Source: Uranotaenia lowii
Lineage: Eukaryota > Arthropoda > Insecta > Diptera > Culicidae
Length of the DNA: 64,000 nucleotides
Assembly (NCBI RefSeq): GCF_029784155.1
Contig: NC_073692.1
Location: 436,705,228 to 436,769,227 of the forward strand
Direction of reading: 5' to 3'
Shown: positions 11,372-20,500 of the stretch, piece by piece
Numbering within the stretch: the first letter of the stretch is position 1
Layout: each line of letters opens with the position of its first letter
Position numbers and translations under genes: made by a program
The notes under the pieces: model-generated
Seen by the model: the letters and a program-made list of their open reading frames with translations, nothing else
Database searches by the model: none
Told to the model about the DNA's origin: nothing

Positions 11372-12875
11372 CGATTTTTGGAAAGCTTTTGGCATAATCC
11401 CTCAATTTGGTAGTTTACTGGACCGAGTTCAAAATTGCGATTCTCTGTGTACAGAAGTGGAACCTACTTGTGCAAACGAGTTAACTAATAGTCAGCGGGA
11501 AATGTTGTCGGGTGTTGTTGCTAATTTTCGATATACTACGGAAAAGGAGCTTGGGAGAACTAGTATAATGGAGCACGAGATTGATACAGGAAATGCCAAA
11601 CCCCTTAAACAGCGTTACTATCCCGTTTCTAAATTCCGATTAGAACAAATTTACCGTGAACTCGATCGCATGTTGTCTTTAGATGTTGTAGAACCCTCTG
11701 CCAGTTCGTGGAATAACCCTCTAGTATGCGTTGCTAAGAAAAATGGAAAGGTTCGGTTATGTTTGGATTCTCGAAAGCTGAACGATGTCACAAGAAAGGA
11801 TGCGTACCCCCTCCCATACATAGATGACATTTTAAGTAAAATTGAAGGTACAGCGTTTCTTTCTACAATAGATTTGAGCGACAGTTTTTGGCAGGTTCCA
11901 TTAAAAGATTCGGATAAGTGTAAAACTGCTTTTACAATCCCGGGACGTGGTTTATATCATTTTAAGGTTATGCCGTTTGGGTTGACTAATGCTCCTGCTA
12001 CCTTAAGTCGGTTAATTCAGAGAATATTAGGTGTCGATCTACAACCGAAGGTTTGGAACTTTTTGGACGATGTTCTGATAGCGACATCGTCATTCGAAGA
12101 GCACGTTGAGATGATAAAAATAGTGGCAGAAAGGCTTTCCAAGGCCGGGATTACAATAAATAAGGAAAAATCTTTTTTCTGTGTTCCGTCGGTTCGTTAC
12201 TTGGGGTACATCCTGGACAAAGAGGGCATCCATACCGACCCTCAAAAAGTTTCGGCTATTGTTAACTATCCCGTTCCCAAATCATGTACGGAAGTTAGAA
12301 GATTTTTGGGAATGGCTGGTTATTACCGGCGATTTGTTCCAAATTATTCCAAAATAGCTGCAGCTTTAACTGATGTAACGAAAAAGGGAGATGGTTTTAA
12401 AATGACGGATGCTGCATTAGAATCCTTTTCGGTTTTAAAATCTGCTCTTGTTTCCGCTGCAATTCTATCTGTTCCTGATTATTCCAAACCTTTTCGGATC
12501 GAGTGTGATGCCAGTGGAGGCGCGATTGGAGCGGTTCTGTGCCAGGGTGAGGGTATGGAAGAAAAGGTGATCGCATTTATGTCACAAAAGTTAACAGGGT
12601 CGCAGAAAAAGTACCATGTTTCAGAAAAGGAATGCTTGGCTGTTGTTAAGGCAATAGAACAGTTTCGCCACTACATAGAGGGTTCGCATTTTGTGGTTGT
12701 TACGGATCATCAAGCATTAACATGTCTGAATAAAGTTAAAGATCCTTATGGTCGTTTAGCGCGTTGGGCACTCAAGTTAGGCTCGTTCGATTTGAAGTGG
12801 TTTATAAAAAAGGATCGTCAAATGTCGTACCTGATGCACTGTCGAGAATACCGGAAACGACAATTTCTTCTTTAG
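11358..12875 (+). pseudogene. pol: pol: reverse transcriptase and RNase H
   Basis: Copies element RNA into DNA and removes the RNA strand. RT motifs in order: VRLCLDSRKLNDVT, the catalytic-site region LSTIDLSDSFWQVPL, PFGLTNAPAT, then FLDD (about 12060) in place of the usual YxDD, followed by YLGYILDKEGI and RRFLGMAGYYRRFVPNY. RNase H follows: IECDASGGAIGAVL (first D), SEKECLAVV (E) and VTDHQAL (D). Near 12800, at an A6 run, the frame shifts, so the last part (VVPDALSR) is read in the next frame from about 12803. The frame then ends out of register at 12875. The organisation matches Ty3/gypsy. The F in FLDD is a conservative change that I would not call inactivating. Confidence 0.92.
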
Positions 12876-13070
12876 AATTTCTGCCGTCAGATAGTTGGTA
12901 CATTAAAATGAAGCAAAACGTTGAAAGTTGCCCGAAAGATCATCCCAAGTTACCGGTTCATGATTGTAGGTTGCAGTTTCGGAGCAGAATTAAAACACCA
13001 GATGATTCGTTGGAGTGGAAAAACGTCGTTCCGGAATCCTGCCGTTTAAAATTCTTGGTAAATATCACGA
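12803..13070 (+). pseudogene. pol: pol: RNase H end and linker (frame-shifted segment)
   Basis: After the shift at the A6 run near 12800, the next frame encodes KKGSSNVVPDALSR, the conserved last block of gypsy RNase H, then a linker of about 70 residues leading towards integrase. Near 13060, at an AAAA run, the frame shifts again into the integrase frame. Both junctions need only one inserted or missing base. Confidence 0.8.
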
Positions 13071-13722
13071 TAGTCCAAGTGGTTGTCATTTTGGCATTAG
13101 TAAGACGTCGAAAAGAATTGGACAGTTTTTCTTTTGGCCAGGAATGTATAACGACGTTCGGAAATACATTTCTAAATGTGAGGTGTGTAAGCGATCGAAG
13201 TCTACTAATCGTTGTGAAGTGGCCCCCATGGGAGCTCAGAAACCTGCTGACTATCCTTTTCAAGTGATCTCGTTGGACTTCGTAACGCATTTCCCTAGAT
13301 CGAAAGATGGTAATTGTGTTCTTCTAGTGGCTACGGATTGGTTTTCTAAGTTGGTCGTTGCGAAACCATATAGAGCTGCAAACGCAAAGGTCCTGGTACA
13401 ATTTTTTCGCGAGGAAATCAAGTGTCGTTTTGGAATCCCAGAAATTGTCGTAACGGACAATGGAAAGCAGTTCATTTCGCAAAACTTTACCAAACTTTTA
13501 TCCGACCTTAACATAAAACACTGGAAAAATTCGTTCTACCACCCTAAAGCGAATCCTACCGAAAGGACCAATCGTATTATAGGGACTACAATTAGGTGTT
13601 ACTTGGGTACAGATCAAAGGGAGTGGGATTTGCTTATACCGGAGATTGTGTGTGCGATAAATACATCAGTCCATGAAAGTACGAAATTCACCCCCTTTTA
13701 TCTCACTATGGCAGGGAAATGA
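13060..13722 (+). pseudogene. pol: pol: integrase zinc-binding and catalytic core
   Basis: Inserts element cDNA into the genome. The N-terminal HHCC zinc site is visible as two His in HDSPSGCHFG and two Cys in CEVCKRSK. The catalytic triad D, D-35-E is visible as SLDFV (first D), VVTDNGKQF (second D) and NPTERTNR (E). The core is full length and ends with the conserved region before the C-terminal domain. A stop at 13720-13722 follows YLTMAGK, and coding resumes in other frames through about 13800. The domain is well preserved, apart from the shift at its start. Confidence 0.9.
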
Positions 13723-14071
13723 GATCCGAAGATTGTACCCGATCGTCGTCTGATGAAAAAGACCGTGAAAGAGCCTTGAAAAGCTTTCTAAGATCCGAGA
13801 AGTGGTGAAAGAAAATATCCGTAAAGCGTACGAGACTTCAAAATCCCGATATGATTTACGGACGCGAGTGATAAATTATAGTGTTGGTGAAATCGTGTGG
13901 CGTAAGAACTTTGCATTGTCGGATGCGTCGAAAAATTATTGTGCAAAGTTGGGCCCGCTTTATATTAAGTGCAAAGTTGTTAGAAAAATGGGATCGAATA
14001 CATATTTGTTGGAAGATATAGACACGGGGAAAACGGGCGCGTATAGCACGGAAGCTATGAAGAAAAACTAG
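13723..14071 (+). pseudogene. pol: pol: integrase C-terminal domain
   Basis: Downstream of the integrase core, a charged segment (RSEDCTRSSSDEKDRER) is read in one frame to about 13780. A further shift enters the frame 13802-14071. That frame gives KENIRKAYETSKSRYDLRTR, then YSVGEIVWRKNF and KLGPLYIKCKVVRKMGSNTYLLED, the SH3-like fold region usual at the end of gypsy integrase (G-P-x-Y/F type). Translation ends at a TAG at 14069-14071. No chromodomain is recognisable. Confidence 0.75.
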
Positions 14072-14679
14072 TTTCTACGAAATTGGTTCGAGTGTTCCGT
14101 GAATTGATTTATGTTCGTTGTCTCACTAAAAAAAAAAACCACTGAAAATCTTCTAACATTATTTTCATTTTTTTTTAATATTTTAAGTGTTTAGTAGAAT
14201 ATTTTAGAGGTCAATCCATGGATTCCTGCCTGCATCACAAAGTGCTACATTCATGCTGCTTTTGTTAAGGCGAGCGCACAAGTAGTCACTGGAAAGTAAA
14301 ATTGAAGCCGCGAAGCGGAGTCGGCGCTTGGTTAAGTGTCGTTCTAGCTAGGCAGTTTCAGATTGCGTTAGATAATAGTTTTATTTTAATTTTAGATAAA
14401 TAGTTGTAAGTATAAAATCTACTTTTAGATCGTAGGCTAAGCTTGGTGACGGTTCTATAATGGCTAGATTAAAAAAAATAGTTTAATAATATTTAATTTA
14501 TGAGAGCAGTTACCTATAATAATAATTATAGAGCATTGCAAATAGTTATTGAACATATTTTCTCTCCCACTAGTTTCGTAATGAATTTTTTAAATTTTAT
14601 TGTTTTTTTTTTTTTTTGAATGAATTTGAAATTGAGTTATGAATTGTTAATACGTTTGATGCTAACCAATTGGAATTTA

Positions 14680-14854
14680 TTTGCTGGAGACCTGAGTCGA
14701 AGACGTTGAAGGTCAGTAACACCTCGGGCTCCCGATGGTTGAAATAGAGACGGAGTGGTTTACCACGATGAACGTATATGACCCCGAATGAAGGAAAATT
14801 GGTACCGGCTTACAAACATTATTAAAAAAAAAAATAAATAAATAAATAAATAGT
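14680..14854 (+). mobile_element. Possible 3' end of a non-LTR element or SINE, (AAAT)n tail
   Basis: A GC-richer block (CTCCCGATGG, GGTACCGGCTTAC) is followed directly by A10 and then repeated AAAT units (about 14824-14852). A short unique block ending in an oligo(A)/AAAT tail is typical of a truncated LINE or a SINE. No coding sequence or target duplication was identified, so the family is unknown. Confidence 0.4.
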
Positions 14855-15072
14855 GATTAGTTTTTTATTCAGTACAATTTTTTATTTGTCTGTAGCTTAT
14901 TTTAACATACACCTTTTTAAATATGTAGATTTCAAAGTAAAATTGGATCATTCAGCACGAAGTTTGTTAGAAAAATAAAATTCCTTGGCAGTTTTAATGT
15001 TCGCACTTGTCCGCTTTCTTTTGTATTATTTCTGTTTTTTTTTCTTGTTCAAACGCAATTATTTGAGTCCGT

Positions 15073-15475
15073 TGTGTGTCACCCCCTTCGGAATCAAGCT
15101 GAGGATGTTGGCGGAAGTATTCCTATGCTTGCAAGACTCAATCACCGCCTCGACTTCGGTCTTAAATTCTGGAGCAAGGGAGCCACGGCCACACTTTAGT
15201 TCCTGGGTGAAATTTTTGATTGAGCCCAGAAGCTTCAGAGTGAAACATATACTTGCGGTTGGTTAAGCGAATTGGTAGAAAATTAATGCTCAGGAAACTC
15301 GGAAACACTAAATAGCTATTTGATCATTCAGAATCATTTGGGTCTCGTGTGCGTGTAACCCCTTCTGGGAATAAGCTGACCTTTGGGGGGCAGTATTCCT
15401 ATGCTTGCAAGAACCAATCACCGCCTAGGGTTTGTCTTCGATCCTAGAACAAGGGAACCACGGTCATACAAGCTT
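15073..15475 (+). repeat. Diverged 130-bp direct repeat, two copies
   Basis: Copies at about 15073-15210 and 15349-15475 share GTATTCCTATGCTTGCAAG, CAATCACCGCCT and a following CAAGGGA-CCACGG block, with substitutions and small indels between. The offset is about 276 bp. The divergence shows that the duplication is older than the gypsy insertion suggested by the LTRs, so the repeat was already part of the element or of an older nested insert. Confidence 0.75.
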
Positions 15476-15852
15476 TCCTTAGGTTAGGTATTTCAGTTAA
15501 CCTCGGGAACGCCAGTATAAAACTGAAGATTTTGAATGTTTAAACAAGCGCTTAGCGTCTCTCTAGTGAAAAATGGAATTTTTTGTTGGTTGGCAGCTAG
15601 TACACCCATAGAAGAGGTTGCAAAAATCCAATGCCTATTTAGCAAATCTCTGTGCCGATAATGCGCTGAAATGTGCACTGTGCCGAAGACGGTATGTTTG
15701 AAAAACCGTAACTGGCATAAGGACTCGGCTCCCAACCAAAATGATGACCACTACATTCAAGCGAAACAAGAAAAACATTTTATGGGATTTCCTTCCTATT
15801 GGATAATTCATCCCAGAAAAAAGCAAATAAAAATTAAAACAACAGCGCTGTA

Positions 15853-15925
15853 GTGAGAATCGAACTCACATCACCAATTGTATCGTCTTGCCAGTCCGTC
15901 ATTCTAACCAGTGTACTATTCGAGC
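15853..15925 (-). repeat. tRNA-like sequence (tRNA-derived SINE head or tRNA relic)
   Basis: Read on the minus strand, it has an intact T arm: GTGAG, a TTCGATT loop, then CTCAC (15853-15869), matching the RNA polymerase III B box. An A-box-like TAGTACACTGG lies at 15908-15918. The two are spaced as in a tRNA, but the acceptor ends do not pair, so a functional tRNA is unlikely. A tRNA-derived SINE inserted in reverse is the best reading. Confidence 0.6.
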
Positions 15926-16201
15926 TTCATGCAGGACGAGGTATATTTGTCATAGGGTTTCTGTTACCGATCAATCACAAACAAAACGTACAACGGCGGC
16001 TTCCCGGCGTTTGGCCTCCTTTCAATGCATTCCTTTGTCTTAAGATGGAAACGGGAAAGGGAACGGGAGTGAAGGAACGGGAAACCCATTGAATGAGAAC
16101 TGTGCTTTGCTTACTGCTTGCTATTACATACACACGCTACATATACACAGCTGCTAAAGCCGGGCAGCTTGGCCGGTGTTGTTTGCTGGTGAATTGAAGG
16201 A

Positions 16202-16314
16202 ATGTTTTTGTTGTTGCTTTTGCTACATACACACGCACAGCTTAGCCGTGTTTGCCCTTCGATTGAATTAGAAGGATGTTTTTGTTGTTGCTTTTGCTAC
16301 ATTCACACGCACAG
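16202..16314 (+). repeat. 39-bp repeat pair, 74-bp period
   Basis: ATGTTTTTGTTGTTGC followed by TTTTGCTACAT-CACACGCACAG occurs at 16202-16240 and again at 16276-16314 with one mismatch. This is a short tandem duplication inside the gypsy 3' region. Confidence 0.85.
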
Positions 16315-16636
16315 TGCTCGGTTCGCTGGCTGCCTGGTGTTGGCCGGTTTTATTTCCATCCTTCTTCGGCTTGTGATGCGATGGGGAGGGACGCGAAAAC
16401 GTTTTTATTTTGTTTCATTCAGACATACGCAATTCGATTAGCTGGGAGGTTAATGCCGGTGGGCGCAAATCGAATCAGTGCCGGTCGCGTTATCTTCTTG
16501 TACCAATGATGCTATGAAATTGACTACACGCCATTGGCACAGAGGCTGAATTTTGGGTGTAGTTGAAATTCAAGTATAGAACATAGTTTTGTTACTCTTA
16601 GCAATATTTCCGTCAGGACCACTCAGGAGGGATCGA

Positions 16637-16704
16637 AAAAAAAGCAAAAAAAAAAAAACAAAAACAAAAACAAAAAAAAACAAAAAAAAAAGACAAAAAA
16701 AAAA
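16637..16704 (+). repeat. A-rich low-complexity tract
   Basis: A runs broken by single C or G, about 68 bp, just upstream of the polypurine tract. It may be part of the element or a retained poly(A) tail of a nested insert. Confidence 0.8.
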
Positions 16705-16724
16705 CCACCGATGTCTTTCCTTTT

Positions 16725-16738
16725 AAAGGGAGGGGTAG
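16725..16738 (+). other. Polypurine tract (AAAGGGAGGGGTAG)
   Basis: AAAGGGAGGGG followed by TAG, ending exactly at the 3' LTR boundary. It is the expected plus-strand primer site of an LTR retroelement. Confidence 0.85.
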
Positions 16739-17562
16739 TGTTGCGTGGCAACAAATGCTCCCGAAGCTTATTGGCAATATCGTTAGTTATTTTAGTGAAA
16801 CTCTTTGAAGATCTAGATTTACTCAGTGTAAGCGACGCTTCTTGACCTAAGATCGAGAGGGCGTCCTTGAAGCGCAATGGCTAACTAGGGGATGGTCGAC
16901 TACGACCACCAAAAAAATGCTTAAACTACTCGCGCGTCTTTTTTGCATTGTCCTGGGCATTGGGTTTGAGGAAAAACCTCAGAAGAAGGGCGGTGGGAAA
17001 AGTTTTCCTGAAAGCTGGCAAGACATGAGCCAGCTCTCTATCCCTGGAACCTTTTTATGAGTCGGATGTTGCTAAAGAGTCGTGGCTATATAGAGTTGTA
17101 ACGGAAGTAGAAAATCGCCGTGATTTGGAATTGTTGCCGTAGTACATTGCGAGTTGAAAATCGATAGCCTTCGTAATAGTATCGGAAGTCGACGGAAGTG
17201 TGGTGAATCAAAACTAACCCCTGTCTGACTGAAGAGGCAATCCGACGGCCTATGTTTGGACACCCGGAGGACGTAGTTGGCAATTCGTTGGTAAGTCGTT
17301 GTACTTTATTGAATCCTTTGAGAACTTTGGGATTGAATGCGCTTGCATTGATTTTCAAAGAGCCGACCTATATTCCCAACGATATTGCCAGTTTGCTTCT
17401 TCCCTCTGTAGAGCGCGAAAACAAATTGTCCCCCCCTGGGGTAAGAGTCCGGGCAAAGTATCTTGGCTGCTAGCACATCTGCATTCGCAGATGGCGCAAA
17501 AGTGCTAGTAGTAATATTCGCGACTATTGAGATTAAAGAGGAAAAATATCCACTACGTAACA
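16739..17562 (+). repeat. 3' LTR (824 bp)
   Basis: Matches the 5' LTR over its full length with two 1-bp indels and no substitution that I found. It starts TGTTGCG after the PPT and ends GTAACA before CATT. No substitutions over 824 bp implies a very young insertion. Confidence 0.95.
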
Positions 17563-17566
17563 CATT
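17563..17566. repeat. Right target-site duplication (CATT)
   Basis: CATT directly after the 3' LTR pairs with 6285-6288. Joining 6288 to 17567 gives a normal five-T monomer. Confidence 0.85.
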
Positions 17567-20500
17567 TTTGTCATTTTTGTCATTTTTGTCATTTTTGTCA
17601 TTTTTGTAATTCTTGTAATTCTTGTAATTTTTTGTCATTTTTGTCACTTTTGTCATTTTTGTCATTTTTGTCATTTTTGTCATTTTTGTCATTTTTGTCA
17701 TTTTGTCATTTTTGTCATTTTTGTCATTTTTGTCATTTTTGTCATTTTTGTCATTTTTGTCATTTTTGTCATTTTTGTCATTTTTGTCATTTTTGTCATT
17801 TTTGTCATTTTTGTCATTTTTGTCATTTTTGTCATTTTTGTCATTTTTGTCATTTTTGTCATTTTTGTCATTTTTGTCATTTTTGTCATTTTTGTCATTT
17901 TTGTCATTTTTGTCATTTTTGTCATTTTTGTCATTTTTGTCATTTTTGTCATTTTTGTCATTTTTGTCATTTTTGTCATTTTTGTCATTTTTGTCATTTT
18001 TGTCATTTTTGTCATTTTTGTCATTTTTGTCATTTTTGTCATTTTTGTCATTTTTGTCATTTTTGTCATTTTTGTCATTTTTGTCATTTTTGTCATTTTT
18101 GTCATTTTTGTCATTTTTGTCATTTTTGTCATTTTTGTCATTTTTGTCATTTTTGTCATTTTTGTCATTTTTGTCATTTTTGTCATTTTTGTCATTTTTG
18201 TCATTTTTGTCATTTTTGTCATTTTTGTCATTTTGTCATTTTTGTCATTTTTGTCATTTTTGTCATTTTTGTCATTTTTGTCATTTTTGTCATTTTTGTC
18301 ATTTTTGTCATTTTTGTCATTTTTGTCATTTTTGTCATTTTTGTCATTTTTGTCATTTTTGTCATTTTTGTCATTTTTGTCATTTTTGTCATTTTTGTTA
18401 TTTTTGTTATTTTTGTCATTTTTGTCATTTTTGTCATTTTTGTCATTTTTGTCATTTTTGTCATTTTTGTCATTTTGTAATTTTTGTAATTTTTGTAATT
18501 TTTGTAATTTTTGTCATTTTTGTCATTTTTGTCATTTTTGTCATTTTTGTCATTTTTGTCATTTTTGTCATTTTTGTCATTTTTGTCATTTTTGTCATTT
18601 TTGTCATTTTTGTCATTTTTGTCATTTTTGTCATTTTTGTCATTTTTGTCATTTTTGTCATTTTTGTCATTTTGTCATTTTTGTCATTTTTGTCATTTTT
18701 GTCATTTTTGTCATTTTTGTCATTTTTGTCATTTTTGTCATTTTTGTCATTTTTGTAATTTTTGTCATTTTTGTCATTTTTGTCATTTTTGTCATTTTTG
18801 TCATTTTTGTCATTTTTGTCATTTTTGTCATTTTTGTCATTTTTGTCATTTTTGTCATTTTTGTCATTTTTGTCATTTTTGTCATTTTTGTCATTTTTGT
18901 CATTTTTGTCATTTTTGTCATTTTTGTCATTTTTGTCATTTTTGTCATTTTTGTCATTTTTGTCATTTTTGTCATTTTTGTCATTTTTGTCATTTTTGTC
19001 ATTTTTGTCATTTTTGTCATTTTGTCATTTTTGTCATTTTTGTCATTTTTGTCATTTTGTCATTTTTGTCATTTTTGTCATTTTTGTCATTTTGTCATTT
19101 TTGTCATTTTTGTCATTTTTGTCATTTTTGTCATTTTTGTCATTTTTGTCATTTTTGTCATTTTTGTCATTTTTGTCATTTTTGTCATTTTTGTCATTTT
19201 TGTCATTTTTGTCATTTTTGTCATTTTTGTCATTTTTGTCATTTTTGTCATTTTTGTCATTTTTGTCATTTTTGTCATTTTTGTCATTTTTGTCATTTTT
19301 GTCATTTTTGTCATTTTTGTCATTTTTGTCATTTTTGTCATTTTTGTCATTTTTGTCATTTTTGTCATTTTTGTCATTTTTGTCATTTTTGTCATTTTTG
19401 TCATTTTTGTCATTTTTGTCATTTTTGTCATTTTTGTCATTTTTGTCATTTTTGTCATTTTTGTCATTTTTGTCATTTTTGTCATTTTTGTCATTTTTGT
19501 CATTTTTGTCATTTTTGTCTTTTTTGTCATTTTTGTCATTTTTGTCATTTTTGTCATTTTTGTCATTTTTGTCATTTTTGTCATTTTTGTCATTTTTGTC
19601 ATTTTTGTCATTTTTGTCATTTTTGTCATTTTTGTCATTTTTGTCATTTTTGTCATTTTTGTCATTTTTGTCATTTTTGTCATTTTTGTCATTTTGTCAT
19701 TTTTGTCATTTTTGTCATTTTTGTCATTTTTGTCATTTTTGTCATTTTTGTCATTTTTGTCATTTTGTCATTTTTGTCATTTTTGTCATTTTTGTCATTT
19801 TTGTCATTTTTGTCATTTTTGTCATTTTTGTCATTTTTGTCATTTTTGTCATTTTGTCATTTTTGTCATTTTTGTCATTTTTGTCATTTTTGTCATTTTT
19901 GTCATTTTTGTCATTTTTGTCATTTTTGTCATTTTTGTCATTTTTGTCATTTTTGTCATTTTTGTCATTTTTGTCATTTTTGTCATTTTTGTCATTTTTG
20001 TCATTTTTGTCATTTTGTCATTTTTGTCATTTTTGTCATTTTTGTCATTTTTGTCATTTTTGTCATTTTTGTCATTTTTGTCATTTTTGTCATTTTTGTC
20101 ATTTTTGTCATTTTTGTCATTTTTGTCATTTTTGTCATTTTTGTCATTTTTGTCATTTTTGTCATTTTTGTCATTTTTGTCATTTTTGTCATTTTTGTCA
20201 TTTTTGTCATTTTTGTCATTTTTGTCATTTTTGTCATTTTTGTCATTTTTGTCATTTTTGTCATTTTTGTCATTTTTGTCATTTTGTCATTTTTGTCATT
20301 TTTGTCATTTTTGTAATTTTTGTAATTTTTGTCATTTTTGTCATTTTTTGTCATTTTTGTCATTTTGTCATTTTTGTCATTTTTGTCATTTTTGTCATTT
20401 TTGTCATTTTGTCATTTTTTGTCATTTTGTCATTTTTGTCATTTTTGTCATTTTTGTCATTTTTGTCATTTTTGTCATTTTTGTCATTTTTGTCATTTTT

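Larger units (their letters stand above)
14072..16738 (+). other. Gypsy 3' non-coding region with nested repeats
   Basis: About 2.7 kb between integrase and the PPT, long for a gypsy element. No ORF in it resembles env. It contains a poly(A)/AAAT-tailed segment, a diverged 130-bp duplication, a tRNA-like sequence on the minus strand, a 39-bp repeat pair and an A-rich tract, each listed separately. Part of this DNA is probably younger insertions or satellite sequence picked up by the element. Confidence 0.7.
6289..17562 (+). mobile_element. Ty3/gypsy LTR retrotransposon inserted in the satellite
   Basis: An 11,274-bp element with the order LTR, PBS, gag, PR, RT, RNase H, IN, PPT, LTR. Integrase lying after RT/RNase H is the Ty3/gypsy order. 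The LTRs begin TG and end CA, are 824 bp each, and differ only by two single-base indels, so the insertion is recent. I see no envelope-like ORF between integrase and the PPT. The coding region has several frameshifts and an 859-bp insertion in gag, so this assembled copy could not make a complete Gag-Pol. Some of the frameshifts may be sequencing errors. Confidence 0.95.

Noticed and set aside
14072..16738. An env gene that would make the gypsy element an errantivirus
   Set aside because: No ORF above about 95 codons, and no signal peptide, transmembrane and furin-site pattern in this interval.
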